Origin: Pollenia angustigena
Taxonomy: Eukaryota > Arthropoda > Insecta > Diptera > Polleniidae
Assembly (NCBI GenBank): GCA_930367215.1
Contig: OV884059.1
Coordinates: 65,505,393-65,569,392 of the forward strand
Length of the DNA: 64,000 nucleotides
Reading direction: 5' to 3'
The notes beneath the pieces were generated by a model that did no database searches, had not been told where the DNA came from, and worked only from the letters and a program-made list of their open reading frames with translations. Every line of letters starts with the position of its first letter. Position 1 is the stretch's first letter. The translations under genes and the position numbers were made by a program. Shown here piece after piece: positions 1-11,010 of this stretch.

Positions 1-690
1 ATTAAAAATAATGTTGTCCTTATTTTTCCGTAGTTTTGCGTCGAGGTATGCTATTTCATTATTTTTTTCTATTTCGATGGTGAATTTAATTTTTTGATGG
101 TGAGAATTTAAAGTTTTAAGAATTTCGTCCTTATCGTCATTATTAATGATAGCGAAAATGTCGTCTACATATTTTGCTATGTATTTAATATTTATATTTT
201 TATTTTTTAATTTTTTTATTGCATCGTCCAGTAAATTATCAAGAACAATATCCGCTATTGTAGGAGAGGGCGGGTTGCCCATTGGCATACCAAATATCTG
301 ATTAATTACTTTTTTACCATAAACAAAGTAATTATTGTCCGTAAGACAGAACTTCAAAATTTCTAAAAATGTCGGTCTAGGAATGTTTGTAAATTTCCTT
401 ATTGTTAGCCATTTTTCCATAATATTTTTAATGGCTGTGTGTACCGGAATATTTGTGAAAAGTGAGATGACGTCAAAAGATACTAATATATCATTAGGCT
501 CAAGTTTTATATTACACAGATGATCTTTTAATTCAAACGAATTTTTGATGTTATATTCCCTAGATATAATATGTTTAAGGATATTTCCTAAATATTTAGA
601 TAAATTGTAACATGGTACTTGTATTGATGACACAATTGGCCTAAGAGGGGTTTCCGGTTTACTAGTCAGTTGCCTTGCCATTTGAGCGTA
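1..690 (-). CDS. Penelope-like element reverse transcriptase, partial
   Basis: This reverse-strand frame is open from about 690 to the left window edge, where it is cut off. It encodes a reverse transcriptase of the Penelope-like class. Visible in order are PLRPIVSS, a motif A block ILVSFDVISLFTNIP at about 500-450, a motif B block GMPMGNPPSPTIAD at about 290-245, and a motif C block YVDDIFAI at about 170-145, followed by IAYLDAKL. These blocks are characteristic of Penelope RTs and differ from LINE YADD domains. The N-terminal part is missing: upstream of about 690 the similarity stops and an unrelated RNase H fragment begins. The GIY-YIG endonuclease expected C-terminal of the RT would lie outside the window. 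No clear start codon is present, so this is a fragment of an element rather than a host gene. Confidence 0.9.
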
Positions 691-770
691 TACTGCCTAC
701 CAACAGTGACCCCTTATATAGCCTATCAAAAGTCTACAGTTCTTTCTCGGTAGCGATAGAAGCATTGTAT

Positions 771-1007
771 TCAATTTTGGATCATAGGATCCCCACATAA
801 CTCTGCAAACCTTGCACGTTTCGGTGTTTCCCAAACCTTCTCCGATTTCCTCTGTATAGTAGAGTATGTATCCCTCTTAATATTACGAATTAGAACTGGA
901 AATTCAATCACTCTGTTGTACGGTAATTGAACCGCTCGTTTCGACAATTCGTCTGCCACCTCGTTACCTTGTATGCCCTGGTGTGTGTATTCTTCGGTTG
1001 GCTTCAA
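771..1007 (-). pseudogene. RNase H fragment of a non-LTR retrotransposon
   Basis: A 78-codon frame contains HQGIQGNEVADELSKRAV, which is the C-terminal histidine/aspartate motif of the RNase H domain of LINE ORF2 proteins (usual form: GH.GI.GNE.AD.LA). The TDG and EL motifs that should precede it are missing, so only the last part of the domain is left. The residues after it, with a KVWETPKR-like stretch, fit the linker after RNase H. It lies next to the Penelope RT fragment, which suggests one element inserted into or beside the other. It cannot be functional. Confidence 0.65.
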
Positions 1008-2180
1008 GTCTAAAGAAGCTTTTATAGTTAAAATTATGCTCTTTAAAATCCCAAGATTAAAGTGAAACTTAGGGTAAGTAAATAATAAAGTTGGAATTTA
1101 AGACCTAACTCCAACTATAAAGGCGACGTTTAGTTTAATTAAAGCTATGAAACGAACCACGAGAGAAGATACATTGAAATTGCAATTGCAGGAATGTACT
1201 AGATAAAAATTTTGCTGCTACCCTTTAAGACAGACTGCTAATTTTTCTGATTCAATTCTTCTGTAATGAAAAAAAAAACACAATTATTACAGTCACATCG
1301 GTGTGTTTTTTTTAATATCCCAACAAACATGAAGCCAAACTTTATCATTTAATAACAAGCACAATTCTCAAACCCTTTTCAATTGTTTGATCTCAACATT
1401 TACTATGCTTTATACATTTTATATCAAATTGTTATCCAATTTTTTTCTCAAATTAAAAATAAACTTGGCAACTCTAACTAAATGTAAACATTAAAACATG
1501 GCGATTAAAGTTATACATATGTGTTTTATAATTTAGAAAAAATTACATATTAAGTGGGGTGAATTCGCCTTTAGAAAACCTTAATTTCTTGTGAAAAAAT
1601 GTCAATTATTTGTGAGTAAAAAATTATTTACAAAGAGTAAGAACGTAAACAAAAATAAAATGGGAAAGCGAAGAAATTATGGCCCTAATTATGTAAAACG
1701 AAACGCAATATTACAAAATATGTATGCCTTTGTTTTTGCTTTCAATCTAATTCTTTGGCGTTGCGTTGCGATTTACATAATTTGGGCTAATAAGTTTCCT
1801 CCGCATAATAAAAAGGAGCCAAATATTTAGCCATTCCAAGAATTTGAGGACGAAAAGAACGCTATTTCATCTTTGAGTAACAGCCATGGTGCCGAATGTT
1901 AAACTGACAGGTTTTTTTATTAATACATAATGAATTTAAATTAAAAAAAAAATACTTTTCATTTATGTTCCACATTGTATTATAACTTACATTTAAGAAT
2001 AACGTTTGAAAGCAAGTTGAAATATTTTTCTGTCGAGAATTTTATGATTTTTAAGCGATTATCGTTTGAGAAAAGGTTTGATATCAAATAATTTTCAATA
2101 TGAAATCAAACCTCCGTGTTTGTTAGGTTGATGAGATATTTAAATAGTGTTAAATTTTCCATCCGAGGTTTTTGTTTGAG
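1008..2180. other. Intergenic AT-rich stretch, nothing certain
   Basis: No coding region is convincing here; the 79-codon frame at 1591-1830 has no recognisable domain. A weak terminal similarity links 1320-1335 (ccaacaaacatgaag) with the reverse complement of 2110-2128 (cctaacaaacacggag), so the segment may be an eroded inverted-repeat element. I could not find a target duplication. Confidence 0.3.
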
Positions 2181-2492
2181 GTTATGTCCGCTTATAGTCC
2201 ATTCCGCTTAAAGGCCAAAAACGGATACAAGCCAAAACTGTCATATTCACATGCAGATTTTTTAGAATTTCATACGAATTATTTGTTCTAAGGTCCATTT
2301 CGCTTGTAGTTCATTTTCGTTTAAAAGCCACATTTTCTTAGCATGCGTATATAATTCTTCATGCAAAAATGTTCGCTTATAGTCCACTCTGTTTTTTTTT
2401 ATATATTTTTAATCAACTGGCAACATGTTTTAATTTACCTTTCTGGCAACTATAATAAATGCCAAATTTCGCAATTTATTGTATTTCATGAC

Positions 2493-2628
2493 ATGGTGTC
2501 TTCGTCTGACAATTTTTTGTTAAATAAACGTCCAACTTCATAAAAATGACGCTAGTAAAAATATTAGAGTTTTTTTATATAGACTTTGACGTTTGGCATA
2601 TCAAAAAATTGTCAGGTGAAGACCCCAT
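2493..2628. repeat. Short inverted repeat, MITE-like hairpin
   Basis: The arm at 2493-2520 (atggtgtcttcgtctgacaa and onward) pairs with the reverse complement of 2602-2628 (ttgtcaggtgaagacccc and neighbours) with about three mismatches over 27 bases. The span is 136 bp with no coding capacity. It lies inside the 'cgcttatagtcca' cluster. Confidence 0.5.
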
Positions 2629-2811
2629 CTAAAGATCCTATGAAATTGATATTTATGTTGTGTTTGATTTCGTCATCCAAAGAATTAAAATTAATCTCAT
2701 ACGCATTTGTTTTTATTGAAATCTTGTAAAGCATTTTAATTAATTAATAAAAAAGATTTGTAAATTTAAAAAAGATTTTTGTTTTAACTATTTATTTAAA
2801 TTAAATCAATA

Positions 2812-2839
2812 CTAGATGACCCGTGCGAATATTTCGCAC
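2812..2839 (-). mobile_element. Probable Helitron 3' terminus
   Basis: On the minus strand a hairpin (GTGCGAA, three-base loop, TTCGCAC; 2839-2823) is followed by GGGTCAT and then CTAG, with a T as the next base. A short GC-rich hairpin a few bases before a terminal CTAG followed by T is the hallmark of Helitron 3' ends. No 5' TC terminus or Rep/helicase coding sequence was found, so this would be a non-autonomous or truncated copy extending toward higher coordinates. Confidence 0.5.
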
Positions 2840-3199
2840 CGTAATTTTTATCAATGAAAATATTAATTTTTCAATTTCTAATTATTTTTCGTCATTAGTG
2901 TTAGAAATAAGCTTTAAAATGAGATATCATTCATTAAATTTGATGCGGTGGTATGGGAGATATTTGCAACCGACAAAAAAAGGGCTTTAGAAATAATATA
3001 TATGATTTGGTTATGTTTCAAATAAACTTTTCTTTTGTATAAAAAGAGTGGTTTTATTAAGGAAATAATATTTATATAGTCCAAAATGTGGATTATACTA
3101 TTTCACTTATTATCCATAAAATGGCTTATAAAAAAAAATCGGTTATAGTCCACAAAAGTTGTGCAACTATAGTATTGGACTATAAGCGAAAAGTACTGT

Positions 3200-3950
3200 A
3201 ATAATGTAGTAGAATTGTTAAAAGTTGTAATAGTTTGATGTGATAATAGTGGTGGTCGCTCGTGGAATGGATGGTTGTGCAAATGGCAGTATGCCTGTAA
3301 AAGTTATACCATGGCTGATACACATTTTCCCACTATCCATGCCTGTTAAAGTGTATGAAGATGATGATGGTGCTTGCTACTGCCACTAATAAAGATGATT
3401 TTGTATGAGGATGATGATACTTCTTTATTTTTCTTTTCAGTTGGCTATTTTCTGTTTCCTGATGATTTTGATTGTGTTGTCGACGCGTATAATATTTAAT
3501 CGTTTAGCAATGGATTTTCATTAATTTTTATTTTTACTTTTGTTTCGGTTGTCATCCCCTCTTTTTCAATGGCAATTGTGTTTTTGCTGCCGTTCGTTCT
3601 TGTATTGAATTGTACTTTTACAGCCTGTTTTTAGAAAATGAAAATATTTGTTCGTTCGTTAAAAAAAAGAACAAAATCAGATTTAGGTTTTCATAAAATT
3701 AAAAAAATTTTCAGGTGAGTGACAAAAAAAGCTTTAATTTTTTTCTATATATTTTTGGTTATTATAAAATGAACATCTTCGTAATAAATGAAAACAAAAG
3801 TGAGAAGAAGACGATAAGTAAAAGGCATTCGTTTAAAAAACAAATCACCAAAAATTGGAAAAAAACTTCGGTATTTTTAAAAAGGAAACCTAAAAAAGTT
3901 ATACTATTATTAAATATTCTATAAAGGTTCACTTATAATTACATAAATAT
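3200..3950. other. Unassigned AT-rich sequence
   Basis: Contains several gatgatgat-type runs at 3360-3415 and an A/T-rich frame at 3715-3924 with a very lysine-rich translation. No domain, terminal repeat or RNA gene is visible. Confidence 0.3.
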
Positions 3951-3953
3951 GCA

Positions 3954-4013
3954 TTTACAGGTTCAAAAAATTCTAGAAACAATTTTACAGGTTCAAAAAA
4001 TTCTAGAAACAAT
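3954..4013. repeat. Exact 30-bp tandem duplication
   Basis: Two perfect copies of a 30-base unit beginning tttacaggttcaaaaaattc stand head to tail at 3954-3983 and 3984-4013. The unit length is divisible by three, so the 103-codon frame 3949-4260 stays open through it. That frame has no recognisable domain. Confidence 0.9.
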
Positions 4014-4429
4014 GGAACTTCATACGCTCAAAAATATGTACATATGTATGTACATTAGAGTGGGTCGACCTGCATACAATAAACAAGTTTGTGCCTTGAA
4101 TGGAAGGTACATACATATGTCAATAATGTTTCTTAAACAGTTAAATTTGTATAACCACGCCTCCATATGCAACCATTTTGTTGTTATATATAGCACTGCA
4201 TTTTATAATCCGATCACATCGTATCGCATAGTACGGACTCCCTCTAAAATTGGAGTTTAAGAATAACTCTGGATTTCTGATCGATATTTTTGCTTGCATT
4301 AGCAAGGCATCGACACACTGGTAAAATCAATCTGCAAAAAGTTCGGGTCACTTTCCGCTTATTATACTTTTACACTTGAAAATTAATCTGACAGCACAGA
4401 TAATTATACGTTCGTAGGATGCCAAATAG

Positions 4430-4870
4430 AAAACGGTCTTAAATTAAGTAGATTTAAAGAAAAAATAATATACGGAAAGTGGTGCAAACTAAATTTGCAA
4501 GCAAGTTTTAAGACTGCAGTAATTTTAGAATAAACAATATTACTGTTTTGTTAAAATAGGTAAGAAAACAAAGGACATTTGTACCGAAATGCGTGAACAT
4601 ATTTTAAAATTTTTAAAATTGTTGGACGTGTCAGTGTACAGTGCAGACTGTAATAAAACACTTGTCTGAGTCTTAATCCCTAAGAAATCAAGCCAAAAAC
4701 TGGACGTCCACCCGAAATTACCTTACGAGTTTAGCAATTTATAAAAACTGTTGTAAGTTAAAATCCTAAATCAACAGCCGTGGAAAAGCGGATTCCATAG
4801 CCACGTACCAAGAAAAAACCTTAATTTGGGATATAAACAGATAAAGGCGACTCGACTTCGCACTTAAGTA
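4430..4870 (+). pseudogene. Tc1-like transposase relic (N-terminal DNA-binding part)
   Basis: Frame-shifted translation gives VQTVIKHLSE at about 4645-4675, then KPKTGRPPEITLR at about 4690-4730, then INSRGKADSI and PRKNLNLGYKQIK up to about 4855. This order matches the paired HTH region and GRPRK.T hinge of Tc1 transposases (family knowledge). At least three frameshifts or stops interrupt it and no catalytic DDE part follows. Terminal repeats were not found. Confidence 0.5.
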
Positions 4871-5870
4871 TGTGGGCAAATCAGTAGTCTTAAATTTAAA
4901 TAATGAAATAAATATTTTCTTTCATTTAAAAATGTTTAATTTATTTATTGTTGTAAATATCACAAATTTTTGGAAAATCAAAGGATTTTTAAGGCGTACG
5001 TACTATTATCTGTGTGACTGTACATGCAGTGTAGTAAAAAATGACACCGTTCTTCCGAAACTTCCAAAAAACTAGTGTTATCACGCAAATATCTTCTATA
5101 TAAATATATGTTGATGTGCAGCAAAAGATCTTCTTTATGTATTTATTTCATTTATTGCTATTATTGTTAACATTTTCATTCAACATTTTTATTTTTACTA
5201 ATTTACTAACACTTTTATGAAATAATTTGTTTTTGAAATTAATTTAAATTTTTGTAAACAAAAGCCAGGGTGATCCACAAACACAAAACCTTTATATGAA
5301 AAAATAATAGAAATGTACAAATATTAATGCATTGGCAATAATGTTGATTCACGAAAGAAAAAAGCTCTATTTATGTCAACCATGAATAGACGAAAGCTTT
5401 TAAATGTTTTTTAAAAACCAAATGTTGAACATTATCGTATTAATACGAAAACTTCAAGTGAGAAGACTTATGTTTTACAAAAACAGGCTGTTAAACAAAA
5501 TTATGTTTTTGATTTGATTTTTGTGGTCTTGTCCTTGATTTTTTTTTTTTTTTGTAAATTTTTATTTCTTTTTTTGAAATTTTTTGTTTCGTTAATAATT
5601 TGTAAATTTAATAGAGCTTATATAAGTACCGCAAAAAGGATAACTTCATACCTTGACAAAGTGAAAGCAATACTAACAAATTTACATTTTTTCTAATAAA
5701 ATATTTTGAATCGAATAAGATTTTGCTAAATTAAAATAAAACAAGCATTCAGTAAGATGCTTCAAATAATTTCGAGTAAAATAAATATTTTAAGTTTATT
5801 TTAATTTAAAAAAATATGTACAAAGCCAATCAAATTTTTAGATTTAATTGTTGAATAAAAATAGCGGGAG
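4871..5870. other. AT-rich sequence with no recognisable feature
   Basis: Short frames at 4872-5075 and 5514-5696 are low-complexity and hydrophobic because of poly-T. No domain, RNA gene or clear repeat structure was seen. Confidence 0.3.
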
Positions 5871-5992
5871 CGGGTTAGGGAATGATTAACGCTCTAGATT
5901 GAGTGCAGGAGATTTAGTGGCACGATCCATTGCGATAGATCGATCTGTGTGCGCTTGCTATCCAATAGAGTAGTACCCTACAGATAATATTG

Positions 5993-6075
5993 GACTACGT
6001 GGTCCATTGTGGCTTAAATGAACTACTTACAACATGGTCCAATGTACTGTAGCATGGACCATGTTATAAGAAATT
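5993..6075. repeat. 'tggtccat' repeat family member (left flank of LOA element)
   Basis: Contains ggactacgtggtccattg, acatggtccaatg and atggaccatgttat, the same word set found at 12240-12450, 22780-22960 and 48540-48830. Its presence on both sides of the LOA LINE suggests the LINE inserted into or next to a copy of this repeat. Confidence 0.4.
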
Positions 6076-6571
6076 AACATGCAGTGCTGCCAACAACTGC
6101 ATGATGTATACTTTTCTGTAGTTTACAGTATTACACATTGGTAGCCCTGATGGTGTCCCTTATTAATTGTTTATTTAAAAGTGAAAGTTTGTGAAATTTG
6201 TGGAAAAAAGGTAAAAAAATTTAAAAAACCAAGTAAATATATTTAATAATAGCAATAATAGACTACGGTACACACCATAAAAGGCGATTAGTAAAAAATG
6301 GAAAAGAAAAATGCTTAAACTACCCCTTAAGTGTACTCCATACTGTAGTAGGTAGGTAGGTAGAAAGGCCGGTGTGAAGTTTCCTTCACACCTTCACCCA
6401 GAGACCAATATGGTCCATTGTGACGCCTTAATTAGAGATAGCCAAGAAGGCATAAGTAGGTGAAATAAGCAGCAGAAGCATAAGACAGATCCGAAAGATG
6501 GGTAGAAAAGAAAGGAAGGAAAAGAAGGTAAAGGACCAACCCCGAGAGAAATCCCTTAAACCAAATCCGCC

Positions 6572-9500
6572 CTACGAGCGGTTAGCACCCAGTCTCCCCT
6601 CGCGCAGCCAGGCCATCCCCATTACGAATCCTATCAGATTCTCGAGTCCGCAACCCGAGACATCCCCTAATTCGCCCAGGAATCTACTGCCCAGCCACCT
6701 CAACCTGCTACCCTGCAGCCTGGGACAGTGGCACAGAAGGTGCTCAACTGACTCCAACTCCTCAGGGTCCTCGCACAACCTGCATATATCCGACAAGTCG
6801 GATCCCATCCTCACCGCCATCCTGCCTATCATACAGTGGCCCGTGATAATTCCTATCATGGTCCTAACGCAGACCCTGCTCCTGCCCAACAGCGACACCG
6901 AATCGGACTTCCTAAGCACCGGCCACAGTGTCCGCGATACCCGACAGTCCGTTCGGCTCCCCCAGGCCCGATTGGTCACGCTCGTTATCCATTCCCTAAT
7001 TCTACTAAAATAGAAGCCCAATGGAGGCCTAACCGCCTCCACACAGTCAGGATCCTCCAACTCTGAGCCCTGTCTTGCCAACTCATCAGCAATCTCGTTG
7101 CCGCCTATATCGCAATGACCCGGCACCCAGCATAACCTTAGCAGATACTCCCCTAAGGCTCCCCTCAGAGCCCTCCTACACTCATCAACCAGCTTGGAGT
7201 TCACATAACAGCCCCTTACGGCCATAAGAGCCGCCTGGCTGTCCACGTATATAGTGACCTCCGAGCCCCTATCAATGTTGTCCCTCATCAGTTCCACGGC
7301 CCTCCAGACCCCCAGAACCTCCGCCTGAAAAACACTGCAGTCGCCAGGAAGCCTATATGACCTTCTTATGTTCAGATCCTCAATGTAGACCCCTGCACCC
7401 GTGCCCCTCATCTTTGAGCCATCAGTGAAAATAGCAAATCCACCAAATAATCTGCTCCTGCCCGACCAGCTCTCCCTAGAGGGCATTATTACCTCTGGCA
7501 ACCGACCAAAATCCAAACTGGTGCCAACATAATCAGTGGATCCCGGCGGTCCCAGGCAATAGCCACCAGCCTCAATCTCACCCAGGATCCGTGAGTGACC
7601 CTGAGTGTCATTCCTCGTAAGTCCTAACTCCCTCAGTCTAAGGATGCTCCTGGCCGCCATTCCCATCACATACTGCTCAATAGGCAGAAGATGTAGAATG
7701 ACATCCAGGGCAGCCTGAGGAGTACTTCTCATGGCACCTGTCATGCCAATTGAAGCACACCTCTGAGCCTTAGAAAGAAGTTTTCTACGACTTGCCAATC
7801 TCAATGATTCCCACCAAACACAGCATCCATACGTAAGAATGGGTCTAACCACCGAAGTGTACAGCCATCCCACCACTGACGGCCGGAGTCCCCAGCTCCT
7901 ACCTATCGATGATCTGCAAGCATAGTAAGCATTGAGACCCCTTTTGAGTCTCTCTTGAGTATTCCTACCCCATGACAGCTTGCTGTCCAGAAAAACCCCC
8001 AGATACTTAGCACTATCAGATAGTCCAAGCTCCACTCCTCCCAGTACCGGCAGTCTAAACTCCTCCACCTTGTACCTCCTAGTGAAAAGAACCAACTCCG
8101 TCTTCTCCGGGGTTACTCCCAGTCCCTTGTCACTTGCCCAAGCCGCCAGTTCGCCCAGCGCCCCTTGCATGATGTCGCTAATTGTCGGCAGAAACTTGCC
8201 CGACACCAATATCACCACATCATCCGCGTAGGCTATGACCTTCTGACCCATTCTGTCAAAACGTCTCAGAACGACATTGACGGCCAAGAGCCACAATAAG
8301 GGAGAGAGAACTCCCCCCTGTGGGGTCCCTCTAGTCACCGATTTCCTTAAGCGTTCGTTTCCCCAGTCCGAGTGAATAACTCTGCTGCTAAGCATCATAG
8401 TTATCCATTCGACCAAGAACAACGGAACCCTTAGGTCAATCAGTGCCTGTCTTATGGCCTCTATCCTCAAATTGTTAAAGGCGCCCTCTATGTCAAGGAA
8501 TGCCGCCAGGGTGTATTCCCTGGTTCGCAAACCCCGCTCCACATAACCAACCACATCATGCAACGCACTCTCAACAGATCTACCTTTAAGGTAGGCGTGT
8601 TGAGCGCCGCTGACGATGCCGGCGTCAATCTTCGTCCTCAGATGTAGATCAATCAGTCTTTCCAACGTCTTCAAGAGAAAAGACGACAAGCTGATTGGTC
8701 TAAAATCCTTGGGTTTAGAGTGACCGGTTCTACTCGCTTTGGGAATAAAAACTACCCTAACCTCCCTCCACCTCCTAGGAATGTACCCGTTCAGCACACA
8801 TACCCTAAACAGTTCCACCAACAACCGGAGTGACGATTTCCCGATATTCTGTAACATCGCCGGAAATATACCATCTGGCCCCGCCGATTTGTAGGACCCA
8901 AAGGTATTTACCGCCCATGTTACCTTATCCAAGGTAATCATATCCCCCACCGTCTCCCTTTCCTCACCGCCTGAGCCCGAACCAGAGAAGGGGTCACCAC
9001 ATACAGCCTGTTCCCCCGACCCAGGATCTACACACCCCGGAAAGTGAGTCTCCATAAGCAGACAGAGAGATTCAGAGCCAGATTCCGTCCATGAGTCGTC
9101 CGATCTCTGAATAAATCCAGGGACTACAGGGTCCTTAGATAAAATTCTCCTGAACCTATACATCTCATTCACGGATTCAACTGACTCGCTAAACTTAATC
9201 CACGAGTCCCTTTTCGCCCTTCTAATATCTCCCTTATACCTCCCGTAACTCAACCTGAAGTTACTCCAATCCTCATCCCTGCGCGTATACTTCGCCCTAT
9301 TGAACAGCCTTCTGACGGTGGACCTTTGAGTTTTCAACTCGTCTGTCCACCATCTTGGCTGTGTACGCCTGCCCGGAAAATTTAACGGACAAGATCGCTC
9401 ATAGCTACTGGTCAATACCCCCGTGAAGGTGTTTACCAGTTGCTCCACACCGGCCGGAGTTGACCCCCAGTCCCGTGTAACCCTAAGGTTCCGTTGCACT

Positions 9501-10237
9501 AGTCCCGAAAACGAATCCCAATCCGTCCTTCTCGGATTCCTATATGGACACCTTTTCGACCTCTCAAACATTAGACTAAAGGACAGGCGACTATGATCAG
9601 AGAAGGAAAAATCCAAAGCCACCCTCCAGTCCTCCACTAATTCCCTACAGTTCGTCAATGTCATATCTATCACTGCCTCTCTATCCCTAGTTCTGAACGT
9701 TGGCGTATTCCCCCTATTACAGATAAAAAGATTGCTGGCAACAATAAAATCAAACATAGACTCACCTCTTTTGTTGATGTCGGCACTACCCCATTGGGAA
9801 TGGTGTGCATTGGCGTCACATCCTAGTACCAGCCTCGAGCCGCTTCTGCCCGAGTGCTCCACCAACTCTCGCACTCCCTCACCAGGTGGATCGGCAGCTT
9901 CATATGGTAAGTATGCCGATGCCAGTGCCAGGACCGTTTTGTCCTTGGCTTCTCCTGTCACAACCGTGAGGTCTCCATTACTGAAAGAATTAGAAATCAT
10001 GAATTTATGTTCAGTCTTCGCCAGTATACAAGTCCGTACCTTCTCATCAGAGCGGGATACGAACAAGGTATACCCCGTGATCTTTAATCCAACTACCCGG
10101 TTTTTGTTAATCCAGGGCTCTTGGATTAAAGCCACGTCCACATTGTTGTCAATGAGGTGGGTTACTAATTCGGTTGAGGCCGCTTCACAGTGGTGCAAGT
10201 TTATCTGCACCACTCTCAGCCTCTTAGGGTTTATCAT
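6572..10237 (-). CDS. LINE ORF2 polyprotein: endonuclease, reverse transcriptase, RNase H
   Basis: This 1221-codon uninterrupted frame encodes the enzyme set for target-primed reverse transcription. Residues 1-230 are an APE-type endonuclease: VQINLHHCEA near the start, ALIQEPWI, GCDANAHHSQWGS and SDHSRLSF. RT motifs follow: RPISLSSFLLKTLERLI, AFLDIEGAFNN (motif A), GTPQGGVLSPLLW (B), YADDVVILV at about residue 669 (C) and KYLGVFLDSKLSW. RNase H begins near residue 937 (IFTDGSKM) and continues with VFQAEVLGVWRAVE, YVDSQAALMAV and WVPGHCDIGGNEIADELA at about 1042. A CRLCEDPEE..H..CHC finger sits near 1149. All catalytic residues I can check are present. The start ATG at 10237 lies 14 bases inside the end of ORF1, so translation may depend on re-initiation. 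The copy is probably young and could be active as far as ORF2 goes. Confidence 0.93.
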   Translation of the reverse strand: MINPKRLRVVQINLHHCEAASTELVTHLIDNNVDVALIQEPWINKNRVVGLKITGYTLFVSRSDEKVRTCILAKTEHKFMISNSFSNGDLTVVTGEAKDKTVLALASAYLPYEAADPPGEGVRELVEHSGRSGSRLVLGCDANAHHSQWGSADINKRGESMFDFIVASNLFICNRGNTPTFRTRDREAVIDMTLTNCRELVEDWRVALDFSFSDHSRLSFSLMFERSKRCPYRNPRRTDWDSFSGLVQRNLRVTRDWGSTPAGVEQLVNTFTGVLTSSYERSCPLNFPGRRTQPRWWTDELKTQRSTVRRLFNRAKYTRRDEDWSNFRLSYGRYKGDIRRAKRDSWIKFSESVESVNEMYRFRRILSKDPVVPGFIQRSDDSWTESGSESLCLLMETHFPGCVDPGSGEQAVCGDPFSGSGSGGEERETVGDMITLDKVTWAVNTFGSYKSAGPDGIFPAMLQNIGKSSLRLLVELFRVCVLNGYIPRRWREVRVVFIPKASRTGHSKPKDFRPISLSSFLLKTLERLIDLHLRTKIDAGIVSGAQHAYLKGRSVESALHDVVGYVERGLRTREYTLAAFLDIEGAFNNLRIEAIRQALIDLRVPLFLVEWITMMLSSRVIHSDWGNERLRKSVTRGTPQGGVLSPLLWLLAVNVVLRRFDRMGQKVIAYADDVVILVSGKFLPTISDIMQGALGELAAWASDKGLGVTPEKTELVLFTRRYKVEEFRLPVLGGVELGLSDSAKYLGVFLDSKLSWGRNTQERLKRGLNAYYACRSSIGRSWGLRPSVVGWLYTSVVRPILTYGCCVWWESLRLASRRKLLSKAQRCASIGMTGAMRSTPQAALDVILHLLPIEQYVMGMAARSILRLRELGLTRNDTQGHSRILGEIEAGGYCLGPPGSTDYVGTSLDFGRLPEVIMPSRESWSGRSRLFGGFAIFTDGSKMRGTGAGVYIEDLNIRRSYRLPGDCSVFQAEVLGVWRAVELMRDNIDRGSEVTIYVDSQAALMAVRGCYVNSKLVDECRRALRGALGEYLLRLCWVPGHCDIGGNEIADELARQGSELEDPDCVEAVRPPLGFYFSRIREWITSVTNRAWGSRTDCRVSRTLWPVLRKSDSVSLLGRSRVCVRTMIGIITGHCMIGRMAVRMGSDLSDICRLCEDPEELESVEHLLCHCPRLQGSRLRWLGSRFLGELGDVSGCGLENLIGFVMGMAWLREGRLGANRS

Positions 10238-11010
10238 TTTTAGGAAACCTAAATCTGATAGACCCTAACCCGAATATAGCAACCCCTCCCATTGACTTCA
10301 GTTTTTTCAGAGATTCCCGGTCTACTGCGAACCTGAAATCTCTTCCTTGGTTATCCTTGCAACCCAGTGAAGCTATCATCTTCCACTGGCCTGTAAAGAG
10401 TCCATTGTTCTGATTGGCCAGTAACCCCAGTATGACCTCCACCGGTTTTATAGGTGGAGGAATCCATACAGTGACCACCGGCCTCAATGGCAACTCAGAC
10501 GCGAGTATGACGTCCAATCTGGCTTCAGGATAAGCGCTGCCACACCTGCCGATTGCAGCCTTTAAAAACTCAAAGGTTTTTTGATTGCCGCAACTGACAG
10601 TTTTGACACCTCTTATCCAGTCAGCCCCTTTGAACGATACTTCGTCCGGCCTTCCTTTGACGCTAAAGATTTCGTCGAGTAGTTTGTTTTCTAGCACCTG
10701 CCATTTCTCGACACTGATCCTTCCATCGGGATCCATACGATCAATGACAGCTGCTAGAATACCGTCCTTACTGAACGACTCCCTTAGCTTCTTTGACGTA
10801 GAGGGTTGTTCCTCTCTGGAACCAGCCCTCTTAGTGATCTCCTTTCGGGGATCCTTCCTTTTGGCCGCTGGGGATTTCTGGTCATCACCAGACCTAACTC
10901 TCTTAAAAACCCCCTTTTTGGGGGCCTTAGTAGAGCTCTGTCGGTGATCACCCGATTTCCCTGCAGATGTTGGCTGGCCTTTCTCAGTAATCCCCTTTGT
11001 GACCTCCCTT
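10224..11010 (-). CDS. LINE ORF1 protein, C-terminal part
   Basis: The frame is open from the G tract near 11012 down to the stop at 10224; an ATG occurs at 10736 but the frame extends well upstream of it without stops. The upstream part is basic (KRKDPRKEITKRA). The last about 170 residues form a globular domain with PLRPVVTVWIPPP and GLFTGQWK, similar in type to the DUF4780 domain of insect LINE ORF1 proteins (recognised from memory, not searched). ORF1 proteins bind element RNA. The frame ends in NDKP followed by a stop that overlaps the ORF2 start. It is the downstream half of ORF1, separated from 11009-11773 by a frame change at the homopolymer. Confidence 0.75.

Larger units (their letters stand above)
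2187..3190. repeat. Cluster of direct and inverted 'cgcttatagtcca' motifs
   Basis: TTCGCTTATAGTCCA occurs at 2372-2386 and its exact reverse complement at 3176-3190. Variants occur at 2187-2201 (tccgcttatagtcca), 2299-2313 and 3139-3152. An inverted arrangement about 820 bp wide suggests a fold-back or MITE-type element, but boundaries and target duplications are unclear. Confidence 0.45.

Noticed and set aside
40..700. Plus-strand frame 335-523 as a gene
   Set aside because: The minus strand here encodes a clear Penelope-like RT with all its core motifs; the plus-strand frame is its shadow.
6498..7013. 171-codon plus-strand frame over the LOA 3' end
   Set aside because: It is the opposite strand of LOA ORF2 and its 3' UTR, kept open by the GC-rich coding sequence. 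No domain is present.
9732..10268. 178-codon plus-strand frame
   Set aside because: It lies antisense to the ORF2 endonuclease and the ORF1/ORF2 junction, and its translation has no recognisable family.
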